From assembly GCA_033763995.1 (NCBI GenBank), contig JANRJL010000083.1, positions 62,001 through 126,000 on the forward strand: a stretch of 64,000 nucleotides of DNA, given 5' to 3'. Of this stretch, positions 48,476-57,578 are shown piece by piece; position 1 is the first letter of the stretch; each line of letters opens with the position of its first letter. The stretch is from GCA-2737725 sp033763995. Lineage in GTDB: Bacteria; Pseudomonadota; Alphaproteobacteria; Rhodospirillales; Rhodospirillaceae. The translations under genes were made by a program, and so were the position numbers. The notes under the pieces were generated by a model, which did no database searches, had not been told where the DNA came from, and saw only the letters and a list, made by a program, of their open reading frames with translations.

Positions 48476-49047
48476 TCAGCGCCAACCGCCTTGCGTCGGT
48501 GATTCACGGCCTGCGCGTTTTGCTGCGTCTCGACGTGGACTACGTCGAGCACTTCGAGCGCACTTACGACGGATTTGTTCGCTCGTTCTTGCCCGCTCTC
48601 ATCCTCGCGCCGCTTCACTTTGCCCATATCGCACTGGCTTACGGCAAGCAAGATATGCTGCCCCATGTCGGCGTCTACGCCATCACCGAGGTTATTGCGT
48701 ATGTGATGACGTGGACGCTTTTTCCGTTGGTGATGATCTATGTGGCGCGGTTGTTGCACCGCGAGGAGCGCTACTTCGCCTATATGGTTCCTTACAATTG
48801 GTTTCAGCTGCCGCTGGGGCTTGTCGTGCTGCCGCTAACGATCATCGGCGACCTGGAATTGATCGCGACAGAGGCCTTTTCGTTCTTGAGCCTCTTGGTG
48901 TTGGGCGTCTTGCTGACCTACACCACGTTTCTGGCCCGCACCGGCCTGCGTGTGTCGACGGCTACAGCTTTCGGTCTCGTTGTTCTCGATATCGTTCTGA
49001 ATCTCCTCGGCGGTCAGATGATCGAACGAATTCAGTCGCCGGGATAA
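48472..49047 (+). CDS. Multi-pass membrane protein of unknown function
   Basis: The 191-residue protein begins with an amphipathic part (VIHGLRVLLRLDVDYVEHF) and has about four membrane helices (FLPALILAPLHFAHIAL, ITEVIAYVMTWTLFPLVMIY, WFQLPLGLVVLPLTII, FLSLLVLGVLLTYTTFL, ATAFGLVVLDIVLNLLGG). I do not recognise a family. Its ATG overlaps the dapE stop, and its 3' end overlaps convergent truA by 16 bases. It is probably co-translated with dapE, although a cell-wall role is only suggested by context. Confidence 0.75.
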   Translation: MISANRLASVIHGLRVLLRLDVDYVEHFERTYDGFVRSFLPALILAPLHFAHIALAYGKQDMLPHVGVYAITEVIAYVMTWTLFPLVMIYVARLLHREERYFAYMVPYNWFQLPLGLVVLPLTIIGDLELIATEAFSFLSLLVLGVLLTYTTFLARTGLRVSTATAFGLVVLDIVLNLLGGQMIERIQSPG

Positions 49048-49778
49048 CGCACGCCGACCAAGTAGAGGCCGGCGGCAGGGGCCGTGGGCCCGGCCTTGGC
49101 GCGATCCCGCGCCGCCAAGGCGGCGGCCACATCATCGGCCGTCCACTTGCCCTCGCCGACGAATTTCAAAGTCCCCACGATGTTACGCACCTGATGATGC
49201 AGAAACGAACGGGCCCGGGCTTGGATGACGATCTCCTCGCCGCGCCGCGCGACACTTAATTCATCGAGTGTGCGGACGGGTGAGTCCGCCTGGCATTCGG
49301 CGGCGCGAAAACTGGTGAAATCGTGTTTGCCGACAAGCTTCTGGGCGGCGGCGTGCATGGCCTGGGCGTCCAATGTCATCGGCAGCCACCACGCCCGATC
49401 GCGGTCCAGTGCCAGCGGCGCGCGGCGGTTGACGATGCGGTACTCATAGCGTCGTTCAAGCGCCGAGAAGCGGGCATGAAAGTCGTCGGCCACACGCGTC
49501 GCCTTTAGAACTGCGATGGGGTTCGGCCGCAAATGCGCATTGAGCGCGTTGGCGACAACGTCCTCGGAATCTCCGCGTGGAATATCGGCATGGGCGACCT
49601 GACCCAACGCATGAACGCCTGCGTCGGTGCGGCCGGCCGTATAGACGATGATATCGGCCTGGCAATAAGCCTTGAGGGCCGATTCCACGGCCGCCTGCAC
49701 CGATGGCCCGTTGTCTTGGCGCTGCCACCCCACGAACGGCGTGCCGTCATACTCGATGGTCAATTTAAACCGCGGCAT
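49032..49778 (-). CDS. truA: tRNA pseudouridine(38-40) synthase TruA
   Basis: The 248-residue protein has the catalytic AGRTDAGVHALGQVAH (Asp nucleophile), DDFHARFSALERRYEYRI, and SFLHHQVRNIVGTL. It modifies U38-U40 in the anticodon arm of tRNAs. ATG 49778 overlaps the TAA of the GNAT gene upstream. It is last in the def-fmt-GNAT-truA minus-strand operon. Confidence 0.96.
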   Translation of the reverse strand: MPRFKLTIEYDGTPFVGWQRQDNGPSVQAAVESALKAYCQADIIVYTAGRTDAGVHALGQVAHADIPRGDSEDVVANALNAHLRPNPIAVLKATRVADDFHARFSALERRYEYRIVNRRAPLALDRDRAWWLPMTLDAQAMHAAAQKLVGKHDFTSFRAAECQADSPVRTLDELSVARRGEEIVIQARARSFLHHQVRNIVGTLKFVGEGKWTADDVAAALAARDRAKAGPTAPAAGLYLVGVRYPGD

Positions 49779-50374
49779 TAGGCGAGCGTGCTCCGCAGGC
49801 GCGGCGGCTCAATGGTTTCGGCGCCGTTGGCTGACAGCCATTCGTCGGCCAGAATTGCCCAGCGTTCGTGATCGCGCCAAACGCCGTCGATTTGCAAGTA
49901 GGCTGGCGAGAATCCTTCCTTGCGGAACCCGAGGCGCTTGATGAGCGCGAGGGATGCGAGGTTCGCGGGCTGCACGTTGGCTTCGATACGATGCAAGTCG
50001 AGGGCCGTGAATGCGTGATCCAGGACCAGCGCCAAGCCTTCGGTCATGTAACCCCGCCGGGCGTAGTCCGTGCCGATGTAGTAGCCAAGGGAGCCACCCC
50101 TAAGACCGCCCAGAATCACGTCGTTGATGTTGACCACCCCGATCAGGGCGTCGTCTTCGAGCCGACCAAGGCAGAAGCCGTAGGTCCGTCCTTCCTCGAG
50201 CCGATCGAGATAAGCGCGAAACCGGCGGGAATCGACGGCGGGAAACACCCAGGGGCGATGGAAGCCCTGACTGGCCGTGGTCATGGCCAGAAACTCGTCG
50301 GCGCAGTCCCGCGTCGGCGTGAAGAGGTACACCGTATCGCCTTGCACCAGAATCTTGCGCTTGCGGCCGAACAT
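49778..50374 (-). CDS. GNAT acetyltransferase (RimJ-like)
   Basis: The 198-residue protein has a GNAT core: GVVNINDVILGG, GSLGYYIGTDYARRGYMTEG (the acetyl-CoA loop) and LHRIEANVQPANLASLALIK, followed by RLGFRKEGFSP, the RimJ/RimL pattern of ribosomal-protein N-acetyltransferases. ATG 50374 lies behind AAGGGACG. It is located between fmt and truA on the same strand, in keeping with a protein N-terminal modification theme; its target is not known. Confidence 0.85.
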   Translation of the reverse strand: MFGRKRKILVQGDTVYLFTPTRDCADEFLAMTTASQGFHRPWVFPAVDSRRFRAYLDRLEEGRTYGFCLGRLEDDALIGVVNINDVILGGLRGGSLGYYIGTDYARRGYMTEGLALVLDHAFTALDLHRIEANVQPANLASLALIKRLGFRKEGFSPAYLQIDGVWRDHERWAILADEWLSANGAETIEPPRLRSTLA

Positions 50375-50403
50375 GCGGCTCGTCCCTTTGCTCGCACGCC
50401 ACT

Positions 50404-51315
50404 TTAGGCGATGCGTGCTCCCGTGGGCAATGTGAAGCCGCGCAAGAAGTCCGTCAAAGGCATGGCGGCGCGGCCCGCGCGCTGGAGCTGGATCGGGCGG
50501 ATCGCGCCCGTGGCGCAAGCAATGGTCATGTCGGCGGCAATGATTGCGCCCGCCTGGCCTTGACCGTCGACGGATTCCGCCCGCAAGATCTTGATCCGCT
50601 CGCCGGAAATCTCGAGCCATGCGCCTGGAACCGGTGAGAGGCCATGAATATGCCGCACCACGTCACGCGCCGGGCGAGTGAAATCGATCTTGGCCTCGGC
50701 CTTGTCGATCTTGGCCGCGGAGGTCACGCCTTCCACAGGCTGGGCGACCGGCTTGATCGTTCCACGCTCAAGATCGCGCAAGGCCTCGACAACCGCCTCG
50801 GCGCCAAGGGCGGCAAGCCGGTCATGCAGCTCTCCGGCCGTGGTTGTTTCATCGATGGCGCATTCCCTGCGCAGCAAGATGGCGCCCGTATCGAGGCCCG
50901 CGTCCATCTGCATGATGGTAACGCCGCTGACGGTGTCGCCCGCCATGATGGCGCGCTGAATCGGCGCGGCACCGCGCCAGCGCGGCAGCAGCGAGGCGTG
51001 AATGTTGACGCAGCCCAATCGTGGCGCATCCAAGATGGGTTGTGGCAGGATCAATCCATAGGCCGCCACGACGGCGATATCGGCTTTCAATGCCGCGAAC
51101 TCGGCCTGGACCTCGATTGACTTGAGCGACTTGGGCACACGCACGGCGATGCCGCGCGCCTGGGCCCACGCATGGACCGGGCTCGGCCGCTCGTGTTGGC
51201 CGCGCCCGGCGGGACGCGGCGGCTGGGTGTAGACGCACACGACGTCATGGTGCGCGGCGACGCGCGCCAGCGCCGCGACGGCAAACTCGGGCGTTCCCAT
51301 GAAGATGACGCGCAT
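50404..51315 (-). CDS. fmt: Methionyl-tRNA formyltransferase
   Basis: The 303-residue protein shows MRVIFMGTPEFAVAAL, AAYGLILPQPILDAP, the catalytic NIHASLLPRWRGAAPIQ and GVTIMQMDAGLDTGAIL. It transfers a formyl group to initiator Met-tRNA. ATG 51315 is used, dropping four upstream codons. It follows def by 24 bases, the standard def-fmt pair. Confidence 0.96.
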   Translation of the reverse strand: MRVIFMGTPEFAVAALARVAAHHDVVCVYTQPPRPAGRGQHERPSPVHAWAQARGIAVRVPKSLKSIEVQAEFAALKADIAVVAAYGLILPQPILDAPRLGCVNIHASLLPRWRGAAPIQRAIMAGDTVSGVTIMQMDAGLDTGAILLRRECAIDETTTAGELHDRLAALGAEAVVEALRDLERGTIKPVAQPVEGVTSAAKIDKAEAKIDFTRPARDVVRHIHGLSPVPGAWLEISGERIKILRAESVDGQGQAGAIIAADMTIACATGAIRPIQLQRAGRAAMPLTDFLRGFTLPTGARIA

Positions 51316-51339
51316 GGATGCGGTCAATGCCGAGGCCGT

Positions 51340-51873
51340 TTAGACCGGCTCAAGCGCGTGACGCTTGCCGAGTTTTTTCTGTTTGCTCAGGCGCCGCAGG
51401 ATGATGTTGCGCTTGAGGCTGGAGATATGGTCGACGAACAGCACGCCCTCGAGATGGTCCATCTCGTGCTGAATCACGACCGACAGCAGTCCGTCGGCCT
51501 CGATCTCTTGGAGCTTGTTGTTTTCATCCACGTAACGCACGCGGATCTTATCGGGGCGCTCGACCATGTCGTATTCTTGCGGCAACGACAAGCAGCCCTC
51601 TTCGTGGAGCTTCTTTTCCTCCGACGCCCACACAATTTCGGGGTTGGCCATTTTCAGCGGCTGCGGCGCGCGGCCTTCGCGCGCGGGGTCGACCACGATG
51701 ATACGCTTCGTCACGCCCACCTGCGGCGCGGCAAGGCCGATGCCCGGCGCGTCGTACATGGTTTCCAACATGTCGGCCATGAGCTTGGCCGTGGCGGTAT
51801 CGACCTGCTCCACAGCGGCGCACTTGCGCTTCAAGCGCGGATCGGGGGCGACAATGATGTCCAGCAGGGCCAT
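51340..51873 (-). CDS. def: Peptide deformylase
   Basis: The 177-residue protein has all three motifs: GIGLAAPQVG (45-53), EGCLSLP with metal-ligand Cys94, and QHEMDHLEG with His136 and His140. It removes the formyl group from nascent proteins. ATG 51873 is in the normal position. It heads the def-fmt-GNAT-truA operon. Confidence 0.97.
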   Translation of the reverse strand: MALLDIIVAPDPRLKRKCAAVEQVDTATAKLMADMLETMYDAPGIGLAAPQVGVTKRIIVVDPAREGRAPQPLKMANPEIVWASEEKKLHEEGCLSLPQEYDMVERPDKIRVRYVDENNKLQEIEADGLLSVVIQHEMDHLEGVLFVDHISSLKRNIILRRLSKQKKLGKRHALEPV

Positions 51874-51930
51874 GGCGGGCGGAGCGTTGTTGACGAAGGT
51901 GAGGTGAGATAGGGCGGAACAATGCCGGGG

Positions 51931-52320
51931 TCAACCGGCCAGCAACAGGTGCGCCCAGAGCACGCCGGCCACGACCAAGACGCCCACGCCGGTGGCCACC
52001 ACGGCGCGGCGGCGCATATCGGCTGCGGGAGTGTTTAAGGTATGCAGGCTAAGCTGAGGCGCCAAGAGGCAAAACGCGCCCTCGGCCATCAATAGCCATG
52101 CAAACACCGTGAGCACGACGGCCGGGCCGCTCCAGATGGGGTGCAGCACTGCGATCAGTGAGCCGATGGCCATGACCACCGCGCCATGACCGCGAATGGC
52201 AATCGGGCCCAGCTCGGCGAGGCGCTGGTAATAGGCGAGCCAGAAACCGGCGCGGTAAATCTGCGACAAACCCAAGACGCCGAGAATGACCGCGGCGCTG
52301 GCCTGAACGATCAACACCAT
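51931..52320 (-). CDS. Hypothetical four-helix membrane protein
   Basis: The 129-residue protein has about four hydrophobic segments (VQASAAVILGVLGLSQIY, GAVVMAIGSLIAVLHPIW, GPAVVLTVFAWLLMAEGAF, AVVATGVGVLVVAGVLWAHL). I recognise no family. It lies between the DUF4139 gene (17 bases upstream) and def (57 bases downstream), all on the minus strand, so it may be co-transcribed with either. Confidence 0.65.
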   Translation of the reverse strand: MVLIVQASAAVILGVLGLSQIYRAGFWLAYYQRLAELGPIAIRGHGAVVMAIGSLIAVLHPIWSGPAVVLTVFAWLLMAEGAFCLLAPQLSLHTLNTPAADMRRRAVVATGVGVLVVAGVLWAHLLLAG

Positions 52321-52337
52321 GGTTCAGACCGAGACGG

Positions 52338-53765
52338 TCAATACTCGATCTTCGCCGTGTACTCGAGCACGGTTTGCCCCTTGGCCGGCACGTCGAGCAA
52401 CCATTCGGCCATGTTGGCGTTGCTGGCGACACGGCTGTGGCTCTCGCGTGTGATCTCCCATGACCCGGCCAGCGGCTCGATCACGCGAACGCCGACGGGC
52501 TTGGTCTTGGCATTTTTCAAGGTCACCTTCCAGGCCACCAGCGTGATGCGGTCGGAGGCGCGCACAAAACTGGTTTGCTCCCGCTCGAACGTCACGTCGA
52601 AGTCGCGCCCGATGTCGATGCGCACCTCGCCGCCTTGCGGCGTATGCACCAAGGCATCTTCGCCTAGGAACTGCGAGGCGCCCGATGCGTCCTGCCCATA
52701 GACCCGCAACGAGCCCGCCGGAAGGGGCAAACCGAAACCGGCATCAGCGTCATTCTTGAATGTGATGGCCTGCTCGGCCTGAGCGGGCGTTGTGCGGCCC
52801 GGCACCTGACTGTTGTAAAAATAGACTTCGCCGCGCACGAGATATTCTTTCTTGGCCTTAAGGCCGCTGCCGTCGAGCAGCGCCAGCTGTTTGGTTTGGT
52901 TGTTGCCCAAGCTCACCGGCCTCGCGACATCGTACAAGTGGTATCCGCCGAGTTCCTGGCGTTGCACGCCGGGCGCCGGAGCTGCAGCTGCCATCGCGGT
53001 CAGAGAGTCACCGCGCGCGGCTTTCATCATCGGCTGGGGCGCAATCCGGTTGAGAGCGCCCGACACGAGTTTCACTTTCGCGTCCTTAAAATCAACGCCG
53101 GTCGTGTTGGTCACCGTCGCCCAGGCCGCGAGGTCGAGCCGGTTGGATTCGGAATCGAACTCGGCGACATAATCTGCCCGCCAGGACAATCCGCCCGATA
53201 AGTAGCTGAGTTCCATCAGCGCTTCACGGCTTGGGTCCGCCTTCGCGGTAACCAACAGCGCCGGCGTGGGGCGCAATCCGGCCGGAATCTTGTCGAATAC
53301 GACCCGCCCTGGGATTTGGGAATGAATTTTTCCCGCGATCTCGAACAACGGCTCATCCTCGATCGATAGAACCTTGGCCCGTTCGGACGTCTCGCGGCCC
53401 GTGGCCGGATTCATGGTGAGAATTGTCACCTCTTGGCCGACGGAACGCTCCAGCAATGTTTGCGGTGAGGCCACATTGAAGTCGAAAGTCTGCTCGACGA
53501 TCTCCCAGGGCGCACCGTCGAGCACGCTCAACAGCGCGGTCTCGGGCCGCATATGGGCGCTGACCCCCGAGAACGCGAAAGTCGCCTCGGCGCGCGGCGG
53601 GCGCAGGGCGCGGCGGTCCTTGATGAGGGCCAGATCGCTTTCGTAAATGGTCAAATCCAGGCCCTTGCGCGCGGTGACTGGAATGTCCACTTCCTGGCCA
53701 ACCGCGCAAAAGGGCAATGCCGTGAAACACAGCGCCGCCAAAGCGCGGGTTCGAAGATCGTGCAT
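52338..53765 (-). CDS. DUF4139 domain secreted protein
   Basis: The 475-residue protein starts with a signal peptide (about 1-22, LAALCFTALPFCAVGQ) and continues with ESDLALIKDRRAL, FSGVSAHMRPETALL and the DUF4139 core with SYLSGGLSWRADYVAEFD, LAAWATVTNTTGVDFKDAKV and VAWKVTLKNAKTKPVGVRV. The domain is a beta-rich, often periplasmic module of unknown function. It faces the divergent rmuC across 115 bases. Confidence 0.85.
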   Translation of the reverse strand: MHDLRTRALAALCFTALPFCAVGQEVDIPVTARKGLDLTIYESDLALIKDRRALRPPRAEATFAFSGVSAHMRPETALLSVLDGAPWEIVEQTFDFNVASPQTLLERSVGQEVTILTMNPATGRETSERAKVLSIEDEPLFEIAGKIHSQIPGRVVFDKIPAGLRPTPALLVTAKADPSREALMELSYLSGGLSWRADYVAEFDSESNRLDLAAWATVTNTTGVDFKDAKVKLVSGALNRIAPQPMMKAARGDSLTAMAAAAPAPGVQRQELGGYHLYDVARPVSLGNNQTKQLALLDGSGLKAKKEYLVRGEVYFYNSQVPGRTTPAQAEQAITFKNDADAGFGLPLPAGSLRVYGQDASGASQFLGEDALVHTPQGGEVRIDIGRDFDVTFEREQTSFVRASDRITLVAWKVTLKNAKTKPVGVRVIEPLAGSWEITRESHSRVASNANMAEWLLDVPAKGQTVLEYTAKIEY

Positions 53766-53880
53766 GGTGATCGGCTCTTTTTTTCCTGAAGACCGTGAAG
53801 TTGAGCGGGAAATCGTTTCGCCGCAGACTCCTTTGGAATATTGTCGCCATCATGGCAGCCCATGGCCGGAGCGCAAAGCG

Positions 53881-55068
53881 GTGTTAATCATTTCCCTCGT
53901 GGCGATCGCGGCCGCCGCCGTCTTCGCGGCCCTGGCCGTGTGGCTGGCCATCCGTTCGCGGGGCACGGCCGCCCAAGATGACACACGTTTCACGTTGCTC
54001 GCCGAACAGCTGCGGCTGTTGGCCGACAGCCAGTCGGCCCTGACCGGTCGGCTGGCGCAACTGGGCGAGGGACAAGTGGCGGCCCAGGCCAAGTTGGGTG
54101 AGCACCTTCAGGCGCAAGAACGTAACGTCACCAAACTGCTGGAAGAGCGTCTAACCGAGGTGAGCCGGCGCGTCGGCGAGAATTTGCAAAAAGCCGGCGA
54201 GAAGACGTCCGAGACCCTGGGCCAATTGCAAGAGCGCCTGGCGGTGATCGATTCGGCGCAAAAGAACATCGCGGCCTTGTCGGAAGACGTCGTCAGCCTG
54301 CAAGATCTGCTGTCGAACAAGCAGGCCCGCGGCGCCATCGGCCAAACCCAGATGGAAGATCTGGTCGCCAACATGCTGCCGTCGGATGCCTATGAATTTC
54401 AGTTCACGCTGTCCAACGGCAAGCGCGCCGATTGCGTGATCAAGTTGCCCAACCCGCCGGGGCTGATCGCGGTGGACTCCAAATATCCGCACGAGGCCTA
54501 TGCGCGGCTCATGGCCGCCGCCGATGAGCGCGAACACGTTGCCGCCGCGCAGTCCTTCCGGGCCGATGTGATCAAGCACATCAAGGATATTGCCGAAAAG
54601 TACATCGTCCCCGGCGAGACGGCGGACTCGGCCATCATGTTCGTCCCCGCCGAATCGGTCTTCGCCGAGCTGCACGACAATTTCGCTGGCGTGGTGGAGG
54701 AAGGCTTCAAGCGTCGGGTGTACATTGTCTCGCCGACCACGCTCATGGCCACGCTGAACACCGTGCGCGCGATCTTGAAGGACGCGCGCATGCGCGAGCA
54801 GGCGCACTTGATCCAGAAGGAAATCGCCGAGTTGATGAAAGATATGGCGCGCCTGGACAAGCGAGTCGGGGACCTCGGCAAGCACTTCGAGCTGACGGCG
54901 CGCGATGTCGCGGAGATTCAAACATCGACACGCAAGCTCATCAAGCGCGGCGTCGCCATTGAAAGCATTCCCCTGGAGAGCCGGGGCGCCGACACCGCCC
55001 TCCGGCTGGATCTGGCGACCCACGGCGATGACGCGGAGCCGCAACCCCGGCGCGAGCTTTTGCAATAA
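53881..55068 (+). CDS. rmuC: DNA recombination protein RmuC
   Basis: The 395-residue protein has an N-terminal membrane anchor (LIISLVAIAAAAVFAALAVW), a long coiled coil (about 35-130, KLLEERLTEVSRRVGENLQK), and the RmuC nuclease-like domain with SNGKRADCVIKLPNPPGLIA, VDSKYPHEAY and FVPAESVFAEL. It limits inversions at repeats. GTG 53881 has GGAG nine bases upstream and gives a start at the anchor, so I preferred it over the longer frame that runs back into the divergent gene. Confidence 0.9.
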   Translation: MLIISLVAIAAAAVFAALAVWLAIRSRGTAAQDDTRFTLLAEQLRLLADSQSALTGRLAQLGEGQVAAQAKLGEHLQAQERNVTKLLEERLTEVSRRVGENLQKAGEKTSETLGQLQERLAVIDSAQKNIAALSEDVVSLQDLLSNKQARGAIGQTQMEDLVANMLPSDAYEFQFTLSNGKRADCVIKLPNPPGLIAVDSKYPHEAYARLMAAADEREHVAAAQSFRADVIKHIKDIAEKYIVPGETADSAIMFVPAESVFAELHDNFAGVVEEGFKRRVYIVSPTTLMATLNTVRAILKDARMREQAHLIQKEIAELMKDMARLDKRVGDLGKHFELTARDVAEIQTSTRKLIKRGVAIESIPLESRGADTALRLDLATHGDDAEPQPRRELLQ

Positions 55069-55168
55069 GGCAATGCATTTCTTGATTGCGCCCGGGTTTC
55101 GCCTTAAATGGCGAGGACTTTAGCTCGCGTCGCGCCACAGTTCGTCGTGGTTCTTGGGGAGGCGTCTC

Positions 55169-56149
55169 ATGTCGGGTTCAATTTTCGCCGTCATCGTTTT
55201 GTTCCTGGGCGTCATCATCGTCTTCAAGGCGGTGGTCGTGGTGCCGCAGGGCTGGAACTACACCGTCGAGCGTTTCGGCAAGTACACCACCTCGCTGTCG
55301 CCGGGCCTGCAACTCATCACGCCGTTCATCGAGTCCATCGGCCGCAAGTTGAACATGATGGAGCAAGTGCTCGACGTGCCCTCGCAGCAGGCCATCACCA
55401 AGGACAACGCCGCCATCACCGTGGACGGCGTGATGTTCTACCAGGTGCTCGACGCCGCCAAAGCGGCCTACGAAGTCAGCAATTTGAGTCTGGCGGTCTT
55501 GAACCTCACCATGACCAATATCCGCACGGTCATGGGCAGCATGGACCTGGACGAGCTGTTGTCGCAGCGCGACGCCATCAATGCCCGGCTGCTGCGCGTG
55601 GTCGACGAGGCCACCTCGCCGTGGGGCATCAAGGTCACCCGCATCGAGATCAAGGACATCCAGCCGCCGCGCGACCTGGTGGAAGCCATGGCGCGGCAAA
55701 TGAAGGCCGAACGCGAGAAGCGCGCCGAAATTCTGGAGGCCGAGGGCACCAAGCAGTCGTCCATCCTGCGCGCCGAGGGCCAGAAACAGTCGCAGATTCT
55801 GGAAGCCGAGGGCAAGCGCGAAGCCGCCTTCCGCGAGGCCGAGGCCCGCGAGCGCCTGGCCCAGGCCGAGGCCAAGGCGACCGAAATGGTCTCCGAGGCC
55901 ATCGCCAAGGGCGACGTGCAGGCCGTCAACTATTTCGTCGCGCAGAAGTACGTCGAAGCCCTCAAGAGCGTCGCCACGGCGCCCAACAGCAAGTTGGTGC
56001 TGATGCCCCTGGAGGCTTCGGGTGTGATCGGCGCCATCGGCGGCATCGCCGAACTGGCGCGCGAGGCCATGACGCGCAATAGCAGCAGCGGCGGCAGCGA
56101 ACCCCCGCCGCCGACAGCACGCAGCGCACGCATTCCCACCGCTGGCTAA
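55169..56149 (+). CDS. SPFH/Band 7 paraslipin (QmcA-like)
   Basis: The 326-residue protein begins with a membrane hairpin (FAVIVLFLGVIIVFKAVVVV), then the Band 7 domain: VPQGWNYTVERFGKYTTSL, GLQLITPFIESIGRKLNMME, QAITKDNAAITVDGVMFYQV, MDLDELLSQRDAINARLLRV. A long charged helix (EAEGTKQSSILRAEGQKQSQ) follows. It forms membrane oligomers linked to microdomains and often works with NfeD. ATG 55169 has GGGGAGG upstream. The nfeD gene follows after a repeat element. Confidence 0.92.
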   Translation: MSGSIFAVIVLFLGVIIVFKAVVVVPQGWNYTVERFGKYTTSLSPGLQLITPFIESIGRKLNMMEQVLDVPSQQAITKDNAAITVDGVMFYQVLDAAKAAYEVSNLSLAVLNLTMTNIRTVMGSMDLDELLSQRDAINARLLRVVDEATSPWGIKVTRIEIKDIQPPRDLVEAMARQMKAEREKRAEILEAEGTKQSSILRAEGQKQSQILEAEGKREAAFREAEARERLAQAEAKATEMVSEAIAKGDVQAVNYFVAQKYVEALKSVATAPNSKLVLMPLEASGVIGAIGGIAELAREAMTRNSSSGGSEPPPPTARSARIPTAG

Positions 56150-56151
56150 GC

Positions 56152-56273
56152 CTCTAGAGTCAAATTCGATCAAACCGAATCACATCGCCTCGATAACTCA
56201 TTCTTTTTGGTCGCATTTCCACCGATTTTTTCGTGGGCCAACCGGCTCCCACTTGTCGGGGAAATGCTCTAGA
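56152..56273 (-). repeat. Dispersed palindromic repeat, family 2, copy 2
   Basis: A 122-base element bounded by CTCTAGAG (left) and CTCTAGA (right). On the minus strand it contains GAGCATTTCCCCGACAAGTGG, TTGGCCCA, GGAAATGCGACCAAAAAGAAT, matching the copy at 10348-10420. It separates the Band 7 and nfeD genes, so coexpression would have to read through a hairpin. Confidence 0.8.
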
Positions 56274-56285
56274 TAGGGGAATTCA

Positions 56286-56747
56286 ATGGCCGACTTTGAT
56301 CTCACGGAGTTGCTCAAGGGGTTTAACCACTGGTCGTGGTGGATCACGGCCGTGGTCTTGTTCGTGATCGAGCTGGTCGCGCCGGGAGTGTTTTTCCTTT
56401 GGATCGGCTTGGCCGCGGTCGTGGTCGGATTTGTGGCGCTGCTTTTCCCGGACCTCGGCTGGCAGATCGATTTCGTGATCTTCGCGGTGCTGGGCGTGAT
56501 CTCGGCGGTATTGGGCCGGCGGTATTGGAAGTCAAAGCCCGGCGATAGCGCCGACCCGACGCTCAATCAGCGCGGTGTTCAATATGTCGGCCAGGTGTTC
56601 ACGCTGGAAACGCCCATCGAGAACGGCCATGGACGAATCAAGGTGGCCGACGGCTCGTGGCTGGTGAACGGCCCCGATTTGCCCAGCGGCGCCAAGGTGC
56701 GCGTCGTGGGCGCCGAAGGCGCGCGACTCAAGGTGGAGAGCGCTTAG
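56286..56747 (+). CDS. nfeD: NfeD family membrane protein
   Basis: The 153-residue protein has two or three membrane helices (WWITAVVLFVIELVAPGVFF, AAVVVGFVALLF, FVIFAVLGVISAVLG) and a C-terminal OB-fold (QYVGQVFTLETPIENGHGRI, VKVADGSWL-like WLVNGPDLPSGAKVRVVG). It is the truncated NfeD form that partners with SPFH proteins. ATG 56286 is preceded by AGGGGA. Convergent with the DUF4136 gene, four bases apart. Confidence 0.92.
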   Translation: MADFDLTELLKGFNHWSWWITAVVLFVIELVAPGVFFLWIGLAAVVVGFVALLFPDLGWQIDFVIFAVLGVISAVLGRRYWKSKPGDSADPTLNQRGVQYVGQVFTLETPIENGHGRIKVADGSWLVNGPDLPSGAKVRVVGAEGARLKVESA

Positions 56748-56750
56748 CGT

Positions 56751-57422
56751 TTAGTAGCTGGACCGGGCACTGGGCGACGACGCCGTGGCCGCCACGTCGC
56801 CCTCACGCGGGACTTCCACGCGCACGGTCTTGGTGGAACCCGACGCGCCGGGGAAATCCTTGAACAGCGCATCGAGGATATAGGGCATCACGGGCACCAG
56901 TTGCCCGTTCAAGCCCTCGCTCAACGCCCGGCCCTCGAAGACCTTCTCCTGGCCCGATGTGCCGTAGCTGGAGCCCTTGAAGATGTCGAGTTCAACGCGG
57001 CGCACATAGACCTGCTGGGTGTTGGCGTAGTTCTCGGAGATCGGATCGTACCAGCCGCCCCAGCGCCAGTGGGGTCCACCGAAGCCGTAGCCCACGCCGA
57101 CGCTGACATTGCGGCTGCGGATATCGGGACTAGGCCCCTCGGTGCCGTATTTGAGCGTCACCACATAGTCGGCCTTGCCAGAGCCGCCGGTGAATTGTTG
57201 CAACCCCAGGCCCGTGAGGCGCGCATTGAGCAAGTCCGCATACTGCTTGTACTCGAGGCTTTGCTCCTGCTCCTTGTCGAGCGCCGTGATGGCAAAGGTT
57301 TGCCCCGAGGGCGCGGCCGGCAGGGTGTGAAAGCGCGTGACATCGGAAGTCACGTAGCGCGGGCCGACGCAGGCGGCGAGCATCAGCGATGCGACCAGGG
57401 CCACGGCCAAACGAGCAATCAT
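56751..57422 (-). CDS. DUF4136 lipoprotein
   Basis: The 223-residue protein has a lipoprotein signal with lipobox LAAC near residue 18, then the DUF4136 domain: VTRFHTLPAAPSGQTFAI, YKQYADLLNARLTGLGLQQ, ADYVVTLKYGTEG and GGWYDP. A Ser-rich C-terminal tail (TASSPSARSSY) is present. Outer-membrane or periplasmic lipoprotein of unknown role. ATG 57422 begins the signal. Confidence 0.85.
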   Translation of the reverse strand: MIARLAVALVASLMLAACVGPRYVTSDVTRFHTLPAAPSGQTFAITALDKEQEQSLEYKQYADLLNARLTGLGLQQFTGGSGKADYVVTLKYGTEGPSPDIRSRNVSVGVGYGFGGPHWRWGGWYDPISENYANTQQVYVRRVELDIFKGSSYGTSGQEKVFEGRALSEGLNGQLVPVMPYILDALFKDFPGASGSTKTVRVEVPREGDVAATASSPSARSSY

Positions 57423-57578
57423 CGGAACCTCCAAAACCTAAATCCACGCGCGGCGGCAATGTGGAGTTGCGGCACCGCGAAATCAAGACATCTCTTGAGG
57501 CGAAACTTGCGCCAAGAATGTGGCCTGGATGTGGCGTGACGGACGGGAATACTCCAGGCGTTGTGATCGTCTTGAGTT

